Assembly: GCF_007989825.1 (NCBI RefSeq) | Contig: NZ_BJUA01000004.1 | Span: 208,331 to 272,330 of the forward strand | Reading direction: 5' to 3' | Length of the DNA stretch: 64,000 nt | Source of the DNA: Cellulomonas persica | GTDB lineage: Bacteria > Actinomycetota > Actinomycetes > Actinomycetales > Cellulomonadaceae | Shown here: positions 27,368 to 33,812 of the stretch, piece by piece | Layout of the letters: each line of letters opens with the position of its first letter | Numbering within the stretch: position 1 is the stretch's first letter | The notes under the pieces: model-generated | Databases searched by the model: none | The model's input: the letters and a program-made list of their open reading frames with translations, nothing else | Told to the model about the DNA's origin: nothing | Made by a program: the position numbers and the translations under genes

Positions 27368-28162
27368 TCAGACGCCAGCGGTCAGGCGCTCGTACGGCTC
27401 GATGTGCCGGTCGAGCACGCGGCGCCAGGGGGTCAGCGGGAGCTCGGGGTGCAGCACGGCCATCCCCGTCCCGTACTTGGAGATGCGGACGGGCCGGTGG
27501 CCGTGGCGCCACAACAGCCGGTCGGTGACCGACGGCGACGCGCCGGTCTTGGTCTCGATCACGACCAGCGGGCCGAGCGGGCGTTCGTCGCCGGTCTCGA
27601 CGTCGACCCACACCAGGTCGGTGTCGATCGTCGTGCGGGCGATCGCGCCGGGTCGGCCGCCGTCGACGAGCAACGTGGTGCGGCGGTAGCGGTTCGCGAG
27701 CGTGGGGCGCAGCGGGCCGTCGAGCGGCCGGGCCGGGCCGAGCGTGCTCGTCGTGAACCGCCGGGCGTCGTCGGTGAGCTCGTGCGCGGCGCCGTCGTGC
27801 GGCTGGCGGAGCTTGACGGTCGAGCCGCGTGCGCCGCGGGTCTTGACCTCGACGAAGCAGTCGCCCGAGTCCGCGTACGTGCGGGTGCGGACCTTGTACC
27901 GGCCTCGCCGACGGTGCGCCGCGCCCAGGTAGCTCGCGAGCGCGGGAGTGTCGAAGTACACCGACGCGTACTGCGACGTGCGGCGACCCTCGATCTCGAG
28001 CACCCGTGCGCCGTCGGTCAGGGGGAGCGTCGCCAGCGCGACCGCGGGGAGCACGTACTTGCGGTCGACGCGGGTCAGGAGCCCTGCGCCGGCCTCGTCG
28101 AGGTCCGCGAGCCCGACTGCGGTGAGCGTCGCGAGGCGCCGCTCGAGGTCCGCCGCGCTCAC
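27368..28162 (-). CDS. VTC-domain (polyphosphate polymerase-like) protein
   Basis: A 264-residue protein of the VTC/CYTH-type triphosphate tunnel fold. It shows LLTRVDRKYVLP near residue 29, SVYFDTPALASYL, YKVRTRTYADSGDCFVEVK and RTTIDTDLVW, then VVIETKTG, giving the alternating basic and acidic residues that line such a tunnel. Eukaryotic VTC4 makes polyphosphate; whether bacterial members do is not established. GTG 28162 overlaps the DUF4956 stop by 4 bp, so the two are coupled. Confidence 0.85.
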   Translation of the reverse strand: MSAADLERRLATLTAVGLADLDEAGAGLLTRVDRKYVLPAVALATLPLTDGARVLEIEGRRTSQYASVYFDTPALASYLGAAHRRRGRYKVRTRTYADSGDCFVEVKTRGARGSTVKLRQPHDGAAHELTDDARRFTTSTLGPARPLDGPLRPTLANRYRRTTLLVDGGRPGAIARTTIDTDLVWVDVETGDERPLGPLVVIETKTGASPSVTDRLLWRHGHRPVRISKYGTGMAVLHPELPLTPWRRVLDRHIEPYERLTAGV

Positions 28163-28833
28163 CGCAGCGGCTCCGGCTGCACGCTGCCGGCCCGCTCGTA
28201 CCCCGCTTGGTACCCCGCCCCCTGAGGCTCGGCGTGCGGGTAGCCGGTGACGCCCGTCGCGCCCATGGGCTCGTCCGACGAGAACGGCAGCGTGCCCGCC
28301 GAGTAGCGCACGTCGACCGTCGTCGTGTCGTTGACCAGGTCGAGCCGCTGCACGGTCGCGGAGTGCACCCGCCCGCCGAGCAGCCGTTCGAGGTGGGCGA
28401 CGAGCGCGGTCTCGTCGGCGATCGCGCGGTCCACCACGACGATCTGCTGTCGCAGCCGGTGCAGCAGGCGCGGGCTGTCCGCGAACGCGACGACCGCCAC
28501 GATCGCCGCCATGAGCCCGACCCCGAGGCCGATCGACGTCGTGCCGAGCCCGCCGATCAACCCGAGCGCGAGCGCCGCGAAGTAGTAGGCGACCTCGTGC
28601 TGCGCGAGCTCGGTGGACCGCAGCCGGATGATCGACAGCACGCCGAACAGCCCGAGCCCGAGCCCCGCAGCGATCGTGCTCTGCGCGAGCGCCGCCGACA
28701 CCGCGAGCACCCCGACGTTCACCGCGAGGAACGCCACGACGAGGTCGCGGCGCCGGTGCCGGGGCAGGTAGACGGCGAACGTGAGGACGAGGATCGCGAC
28801 GAGATCGGCCGCGTAGAGGGCGTAGGGCGACAC
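28159..28833 (-). CDS. DUF4956 family membrane protein
   Basis: A 224-residue protein with four to five hydrophobic helices in the first 125 residues (LYAADLVAILVLTFAVYLP; GLFGVLSIIRLRSTELAQHEVAYYF; LGVGLMAAIVAVVAFAD) and a cytoplasmic alpha/beta tail. The IIRLRS-E...EVAYYF motif is typical of DUF4956. Members are regularly encoded next to VTC-domain proteins, as here. GTG 28833 has GGAG at 8 bp. Likely the membrane component of a complex with the tunnel protein and the exported lipoprotein. Confidence 0.88.
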   Translation of the reverse strand: MSPYALYAADLVAILVLTFAVYLPRHRRRDLVVAFLAVNVGVLAVSAALAQSTIAAGLGLGLFGVLSIIRLRSTELAQHEVAYYFAALALGLIGGLGTTSIGLGVGLMAAIVAVVAFADSPRLLHRLRQQIVVVDRAIADETALVAHLERLLGGRVHSATVQRLDLVNDTTTVDVRYSAGTLPFSSDEPMGATGVTGYPHAEPQGAGYQAGYERAGSVQPEPLR

Positions 28834-29028
28834 GTGGTGCTCCAGAGGTCGGGGCTGGGAACGACCTCGATTCAGCCAGCCTGACCTGGGCGAACACTGG
28901 GCGCCGGCTGGACCCCGGGTCCGAGTTCGTTGACCCTGCGTTCACGCCGACGCGGCTCAGCGGGTGAGCGTGAGGTGGGAGCTCGACATGAGCGGGCACC
29001 GGCGAGGGCGGCACTCCGGCGCGAGATC

Positions 29029-29054
29029 GGCAGTCCGGAGTGCCGACCTCGCGC
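29029..29054. repeat. 26-bp dispersed repeat (second copy at 23965-23990)
   Basis: The sequence GGCAGTCCGGAGTGCCGACC followed by TCGCGC occurs here and, with one mismatch, at 23965-23990 inside the first sigma gene. Partial copies flank it (GGCACTCCGGCGCGAGATC at 29010-29028; GGACTGCCGACCTCG at 29056-29070), giving inverted-repeat potential. Looks like a short dispersed element rather than an operator. Confidence 0.6.
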
Positions 29055-29128
29055 AGGACTGCCGACCTCGCCGCCGCCGACCGCGCAGGGCTGGTCGACG
29101 TGGGAGTGCGGGTTCGCCTTCGACGAGG

Positions 29129-30835
29129 TCAGGGCGTGGCGAGCTCCACCGGGACGGGGCCGGCGACGAGAGTGCTCGGGGTGCCGTCAACGGTCACGCC
29201 CAGGGCCGCCCAGGTGTCGTAGGTCCCGGTGCTCAGCGGCCCGTCGCACCCCTCAGGGTCGCTGTAGGTGGTGCTGAACGTCGTGGACTCGCCCGGCTGG
29301 AGCGTCGTCGTGGTCGCGTCGTACATCGCGGTCAGGCCCATGCCCACCACCTGCTCGCCGTCCGAGAGCCCGGCACTCAGATGATCGGGCAGGAGAGTGA
29401 CCGGGACGTCCCCGCTGTTCGTCACCGTGACGGAGAGCGCGCCGTCGGCCGGCGCCGCGGTCGCCTCGACGGCCAGCGGCGACTCCTGCGTGATCGCGGC
29501 CCACTGCGCGAGCTCGTCGGCGGAGGTGCCGCACGTCATCTCGAGCAGCCCCGGCATCTGGTCGTCGACGACCGCGTCGCCGGTGACCTGCAGCGGCCAC
29601 GGCCCGGCCGCGGCGGACCAGTCGTCGGCGTCGGTCTCCCGCGCGCCGTCGGGACCCAGCGGCGTGAACGTCGACAGCGCCCAGATCTCGTAGTCGCCCG
29701 GCTCGAGCGGCGTGGTGTCGTCGGTGCAGCTCAGCAGGAGCGTCCCGGCGTCGAGCGGCGTCGACGCACCCGGGTCGAGCGAGAGGTCGATGCCGATGGC
29801 CTCGATGGGGCCGGGGCCGCCGACGACGACACCCTCCCGCACCAGGACGACCTCGGGGTAGCCGGTCCGGGCGTCGATGTGCGCGGGGCCGTCGTTGGTG
29901 ACCGCGAGCTGCAACGACAGGTTCTTGCCGGACGCAGCGGTGCGCGGCACCGACCTCGCGCTGAGCAGCAGCGGCGCCGGGTTGGTCTGCGGGTCGGCGA
30001 GGTCCCGCAGCTCGTCGTCGGTGGCGCCGCAGGTCGTCGGGCCGGCGAGCGGCGTGCTGCTCCCGGCGGGGACGACGACCTGGAGCGGCTCGCTGGTCGA
30101 ACGGGCGTCGTACGAGTCGCCCGGCACGTCGGAGCCGCGGGCCGCGAGGCCAAAGCGGATCGTCGAGGTCGCCACCAGCTCGTACGTGCCCGCGTCGAGG
30201 ACGGCGTCCTCGCCGGTCTCGCACGAGACGAAGGTGCCCGCCAGGTCGACGTCCAGGGGGAACGGCTGCGGCTGCATGTCGACGGCGACGCTCCGGGCCT
30301 CCTCGAGCGACATGTCGTACGAGCCGTCGAGCACGGCGACCACCGCACCGTCGCGCACCAGCACGACGGACGTCGCGATCGAGCCACCCAGCGGGGTGCC
30401 GACGTAGTCGGCGGCCTGCATGTCCGCGGACGTGCTCACGGCCATGGCCCACCGCCCCTGCCGTGCGGGCTGGAGCGTGCCGGGGACGACCCTGGTCTCG
30501 ACGACCCATCCGCCGTCCCCACCGTCGGCACCGACGACCCCGTCGCCCGCACGGATCTGTGCCGGCGACACGCTGCACTGCGCGGGCGCGTCCGCGTCCG
30601 CGGCGAGCCGCAGTCCGCCGTCGCCGTCCGCGAGGCGCGGCACGGCGACCGCGACGCCCGCGACGACGAGCGCGAGCGCACCGGCCGCGGCGGCCGTGCG
30701 ACCGGCCCGACGACGCCGTGCGCGCGTGCGCACCAGCTCGACGGGGACCTCGTAGGCGCGGGCCGCGGCAGAGTGCTCGGCGGCCGACAGCGCGTCGGAC
30801 AGCGGGTTGCGGGGCTGGTCGTGGTGCTCGGTCAT
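29129..30835 (-). CDS. Large single-pass membrane protein with repeated extracytoplasmic domain (pair 2)
   Basis: A 568-residue protein. The first 45 residues are cytoplasmic and basic, followed by one membrane helix (AAAAGALALVVAGVAVAVP). The rest is extracytoplasmic and contains three diverged repeats, each with a Cys-containing TCG or SC segment and an Ig-like strand pattern (LLLSARSVPRTAASGKNLSLQLAVTN; PLAVEATAAPADGALSVTVTN; EPGDYEIWALSTFT; STGTYDTWAALGV). It overlaps the upstream sigma gene by ATGA. Domain style and position match the 31610-32899 gene. No zinc-type anti-sigma motif is seen; function is inferred from the sigma partner. Confidence 0.75.
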   Translation of the reverse strand: MTEHHDQPRNPLSDALSAAEHSAAARAYEVPVELVRTRARRRRAGRTAAAAGALALVVAGVAVAVPRLADGDGGLRLAADADAPAQCSVSPAQIRAGDGVVGADGGDGGWVVETRVVPGTLQPARQGRWAMAVSTSADMQAADYVGTPLGGSIATSVVLVRDGAVVAVLDGSYDMSLEEARSVAVDMQPQPFPLDVDLAGTFVSCETGEDAVLDAGTYELVATSTIRFGLAARGSDVPGDSYDARSTSEPLQVVVPAGSSTPLAGPTTCGATDDELRDLADPQTNPAPLLLSARSVPRTAASGKNLSLQLAVTNDGPAHIDARTGYPEVVLVREGVVVGGPGPIEAIGIDLSLDPGASTPLDAGTLLLSCTDDTTPLEPGDYEIWALSTFTPLGPDGARETDADDWSAAAGPWPLQVTGDAVVDDQMPGLLEMTCGTSADELAQWAAITQESPLAVEATAAPADGALSVTVTNSGDVPVTLLPDHLSAGLSDGEQVVGMGLTAMYDATTTTLQPGESTTFSTTYSDPEGCDGPLSTGTYDTWAALGVTVDGTPSTLVAGPVPVELATP

Positions 30836-31365
30836 GGCCGGGTCCTCCCGGAGGTGAGTGGCACCGTCTCGTCGTCCGGGAGCGGACCGAGCAGCGCCTC
30901 GAGCTTGTGACCGGCGGTGGACAGGTACCTCTTGACGGTGCCGACGGCCAGGCCCATGCGGGCCGCGACCTCCGGCACGGTGAGGTCCTCGCACCAACGC
31001 AGGACGGCGGCGGCGCGCTCCTGCGGCGCGAGCGTCGCCAGGGCGGCGCGCACGTCGAGCACGGCTCCCACCGCGGGTGCGGGGTCGCGGGCGGGCTCGT
31101 CGTGCCGGCCCAGCAGGTGCCGGACGCCCGACCACCGCTGCCGCCGACGCGCGTCGTCCAGGAACGTCGACAGGATCGCGCGCCGCACGTACGCCTCGGC
31201 GGAGTCGGGCGTGAACCCGACCCGTCGCCGCGCGAACGTGCGCACGAGCGCCTCCTGCACGAGGTCCTCGGCCGCGTGCGCCTGACCCGTCAGCAGGTAG
31301 GCGTAGCCGAACAGCGCCCGCCCGCGTTCGCGGGCCAGCGTCGCCAGCACGTCGTCGTCGCCCAC
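30832..31365 (-). CDS. SigE-family ECF RNA polymerase sigma factor (pair 2)
   Basis: A 177-residue sigma factor. Region 2 reads LATLARERGRALFGYAYLLTGQAHAAEDLVQEALVRTF, region 4 reads ALATLAPQERAAAVLRWCEDLTVPEVAARMGLAVGTVKRYLSTA. GTG 31365 with GAGGGG at 5 bp is chosen because the ECF-type promoter at 31418-31441 lies upstream of it; the longer open frame to 31455 would begin before that promoter. It is coupled by ATGA to the membrane partner. Confidence 0.85.
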   Translation of the reverse strand: MGDDDVLATLARERGRALFGYAYLLTGQAHAAEDLVQEALVRTFARRRVGFTPDSAEAYVRRAILSTFLDDARRRQRWSGVRHLLGRHDEPARDPAPAVGAVLDVRAALATLAPQERAAAVLRWCEDLTVPEVAARMGLAVGTVKRYLSTAGHKLEALLGPLPDDETVPLTSGRTRP

Positions 31366-31417
31366 GTCCCCCTCGATCCGGTCACGAGGCCGGCGGTGCG
31401 CCGTCCTCACCAGCCCA

Positions 31418-31441
31418 GACGACGAACCCTCGCGAACCGTT
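31418..31441 (-). promoter_or_regulatory. ECF-type promoter AAC-N17-CGTC of sigma pair 2
   Basis: On the minus strand CAACGGTTC is followed by CGTC with 17 bp between AAC and CGTC. The same CAACGRTTC ... CGTC arrangement precedes the sigma gene of pair 3, suggesting both are read by the same or related sigma factors, probably themselves. Confidence 0.5.
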
Positions 31442-31512
31442 GTAGTGCATGGCAAGGCTCACCCGGTCGACGTCGCCATCAGCGCGACGAGCCGAGCCGC
31501 TTCGTCGTTCCC

Positions 31513-31548
31513 GCACCGGTTCGTCGGGTCGCACCGACGAACCGGTGC
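31513..31548. terminator. Perfect 15-bp-stem hairpin after membrane-protein gene of pair 3
   Basis: GCACCGGTTCGTCGG pairs perfectly with CCGACGAACCGGTGC around the loop GTCGCA. It lies 62 bp past the stop of the 31610-32899 gene. Surrounding bases hold more CGACGAA/TTCGTCG copies (31424, 31501, 31553, 31574), so it is also part of a repeat cluster. No T-run. Confidence 0.55.
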
Positions 31549-31609
31549 CGGACCGACGAAGCCAGCCGCCGGGACGACGAACCGGCGCGACGCACCGGCA
31601 CGGGGTGGG

Positions 31610-32899
31610 TCAGCCGGCGAGCGTGATCGGCAGGGGTGCGCTGCGGGTCAGCAGGACGCGCTCCTGGGAGGAGGCCGTGAACCGGGAGCCGTCGGGCTGG
31701 ACCAGGGCCGGGTCGAGGACCAGGTACAGCACGGTCAGCTCGTAGTCGCCCGGAGGCAGCGGCTCGCCGTCGCACGTGGCCGACGCGTCGCCGGGCGACG
31801 CCAGGGTCACGTCCATCGGGACCGGCAGCCCCGTCGGCAGCACCACGTGCTCGAGGCCCGCGTCGCCGGGGCCGAGCTCGGAGCCTGCGACCACGACGCC
31901 GTCGCGCAGCAGCCAGTACGTCGCGTACGCGCGCGCGGTGCCGCTCAGGACGCCCGGGCCGGTGTAGGTCACGGTCACGGGCAGGTGCCAGCCGTCGGGC
32001 GACGGCGTGACGCCGTCTGCGGGCAGCGTCGCGTCGATCTCGACGGGCGAGCCCTCGGGCCACTGCGGTGCGCTCTGCCCGCACACGGTCTCCATCCACC
32101 CGAGCGCCGGCAGCGCGGGGTCGGCGGTCGAAGCCGGCAGGGGTGTCACCTCGTCGGCGGTCCCGACGATCTCGAGCGGCCCGACGAGCTCGGTGTGCGT
32201 CTCGCCGCGGGCCTCGCCGCCGACGCGCGTGGAGACGAACAGCTCGTACGTCCCGGCGGGCAGAGGGGCCCCGGCCGACGACCCCGCGCCGTCGTCGCAC
32301 ACCGCGGCGGGAGCCCAGGCGGCGACGAGGGTGGCGGTGCTCGCGTCGCCGAGCGCCGGGGCGTCGGCGGTCGCGACGACCACGCCGTCGCGCGCCAGCG
32401 CGAGCGTCAGACGGTCCAGCCGGGCGCCCTCGAGGTCGAGGTGCACCGACGTGAGCGTGCGCGCCGCGGACCCCGAGCGCACCTCGTCGTCGAGGAGGGA
32501 GGTGCTGACGGTCGCCGAGGGAGCGCTGAGGCGGTCCACGAGGTGCTGCGTGTCGTAGCCGCACAGGTCGCCGGGGGCGCGCGGGGTGCTCCGCGGCGCC
32601 GGCAGGACGACCGGTGCGGCGCTCGCGCCGTGCGTGCTCGCACCGTCCGTCGACGATCCGGCCGTGGCGGTCGGCGTGACCTGGCCGGGGACCACCTGGG
32701 GCTGGCGCAGGCCGACGGCGAGCGTCGAGCCGCCGACCCAGATCCCCACCGCCGCGACCGCGGCGACGCCGCTGAGCGCGAGCGTGCGGCGCCGACGACG
32801 CCCGCGCACGCGGGACAGGACGACGTCGAGGTCCTCGAGCGGGCGCTGGGCGCGCGGGTCGTCGCCGAGGTCGTGCAGGCGGTCGCGGAACTCGGTCAT
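31610..32899 (-). CDS. Single-pass membrane protein with Ig-like extracytoplasmic domains (pair 3)
   Basis: A 429-residue protein. The N-terminal 40 residues are cytoplasmic (MTEFRDRLHDLGDDPRAQRP), followed by a membrane helix at about 39-60 (LALSGVAAVAAVGIWVGGST), a Ser/Thr/Pro linker, and two or more Ig-like segments with single Cys residues (DLCGYDTQHLVD; TVCGQSAPQW; ATCDGEPLPPGDYELTVLYLV). The PPGDYEL / PAGTYEL strands recur in the pair 2 protein, so the two are probably paralogues. Starts within the sigma stop (ATGA). Confidence 0.75.
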   Translation of the reverse strand: MTEFRDRLHDLGDDPRAQRPLEDLDVVLSRVRGRRRRRTLALSGVAAVAAVGIWVGGSTLAVGLRQPQVVPGQVTPTATAGSSTDGASTHGASAAPVVLPAPRSTPRAPGDLCGYDTQHLVDRLSAPSATVSTSLLDDEVRSGSAARTLTSVHLDLEGARLDRLTLALARDGVVVATADAPALGDASTATLVAAWAPAAVCDDGAGSSAGAPLPAGTYELFVSTRVGGEARGETHTELVGPLEIVGTADEVTPLPASTADPALPALGWMETVCGQSAPQWPEGSPVEIDATLPADGVTPSPDGWHLPVTVTYTGPGVLSGTARAYATYWLLRDGVVVAGSELGPGDAGLEHVVLPTGLPVPMDVTLASPGDASATCDGEPLPPGDYELTVLYLVLDPALVQPDGSRFTASSQERVLLTRSAPLPITLAG

Positions 32900-33567
32900 C
32901 GGGCACCTCCGTCGGGCCGCGTGGACGGGCTCGGTCGAGAGTCGGGTCGAGGGCCGGTCCGCGCCCTCGTCGGTGGACCGGGGGTCGGGTCGGCGGGGGG
33001 ACCGCCGCCGAGGCCCGGCGTCGGCCCTGCCGCAGTCGTGCGGTGCGCGACGACCGGGGCCACCTCGTCGTCGGCGTCGAGCGGGCCGAGCTCGTCCTCG
33101 AGCTGGCGCAGCGCGTCGTGCAGGTAGCGCTTCGCGGTGCCGACGGCCACGCCCAGGCGCGCCGCGACCTCGGGGACGGTCAGGTCGTCGTAGTAGCGCA
33201 GCACCACGGCGGCGCGGTGCTGCCGGCCGAGGCCGTCGAGCGCGCGGCCCAGGTCGAGCCGGTCGTCGCTCTCGCCCGCGCCGGCGGCCTCGTCGGGCGT
33301 GGCGACGACGTGCCGCACGCGGTCGAACCGCGCCGACGAGCGCCGCTCGTCGAGGAACACCGTGAGCACCGCGCGCCGCACGTACGCCTCGGCGGAGTCG
33401 GGCGTGAAGCCGCGGCGCAGGCGCCCGAACACGCGCACGAGCGCGTCCTGCACCACGTCCTGCGCGGCGACGTGGTCGCCGCACAGCAGGTGGGCGTAGC
33501 CGACGAGCGCCGGACCTCGCCGGTGCACGAGATCGGCCAGCAGCCGGTCGGCGTCGTCGTTGCGCAC
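32896..33567 (-). CDS. SigE-family ECF RNA polymerase sigma factor (pair 3)
   Basis: A 223-residue sigma factor with region 2 LLADLVHRRGPALVGYAHLLCGDHVAAQDVVQDALVRVF and region 4 ALDGLGRQHRAAVVLRYYDDLTVPEVAARLGVAVGTAKRYLHDAL, followed by a Pro/Thr/Arg-rich tail of about 60 residues. It is closely similar in both regions to pair 2, supporting tandem duplication. GTG 33567 with GAGGGAG upstream is preferred over a TTG at 33588. Confidence 0.85.
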   Translation of the reverse strand: MRNDDADRLLADLVHRRGPALVGYAHLLCGDHVAAQDVVQDALVRVFGRLRRGFTPDSAEAYVRRAVLTVFLDERRSSARFDRVRHVVATPDEAAGAGESDDRLDLGRALDGLGRQHRAAVVLRYYDDLTVPEVAARLGVAVGTAKRYLHDALRQLEDELGPLDADDEVAPVVAHRTTAAGPTPGLGGGPPADPTPGPPTRARTGPRPDSRPSPSTRPDGGAR

Positions 33568-33619
33568 CCGCGCTCCCTCGTCGTGCAAGTCGTCGTGCTC
33601 GTCGTCCTGACATCTTCTC

Positions 33620-33644
33620 GACGTCCGCCGACCTCGGAATCGTT
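33620..33644 (-). promoter_or_regulatory. ECF-type promoter AAC-N18-CGTC of sigma pair 3
   Basis: On the minus strand GCAACGATTCC is followed by ACGTCGAG, with 18 bp between AAC and CGTC. The transcription start would fall about 45 bp upstream of GTG 33567. Confidence 0.5.
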
Positions 33645-33696
33645 GCAGCGCACAGCGGTGCTGTCCGGCCGGTCGTCACGCCAGGTCCGGACACCG

Positions 33697-33712
33697 GTTA
33701 CCCGCCGGTCAC
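33697..33712. promoter_or_regulatory. MtrA-like direct repeat GTTAC-N6-GTCAC
   Basis: Two GTNAC pentamers 11 bp apart overlap the expected -35 of hppA. Related sites occur before three other envelope or secreted-protein genes in this window (39823, 47626, 63666). Confidence 0.35.
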
Positions 33713-33730
33713 GTCTGGGACCTTGGGCCT

Positions 33731-33736
33731 GGCTAG
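33731..33736 (+). promoter_or_regulatory. -10 hexamer TAGACT of hppA
   Basis: TAGACT is the best -10 in the hppA upstream region, 77 bp before the start codon. The -35 position (33708-33713) is not consensus and is covered by a GTNAC repeat. Confidence 0.45.
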
Positions 33737-33812
33737 ACTTCCCCGATCGCGCGGCAACGAGGCCGTGCGCGAGGACGTGCAGGGGGTGCGTCCGAGGGTC
33801 CGAGGAGGGTGC

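Noticed and set aside
31366..31455. N-terminal extension of sigma pair 2 to an ATG at 31455
   Set aside because: It would start upstream of the ECF-type promoter at 31418-31441 and lacks sigma-like sequence.
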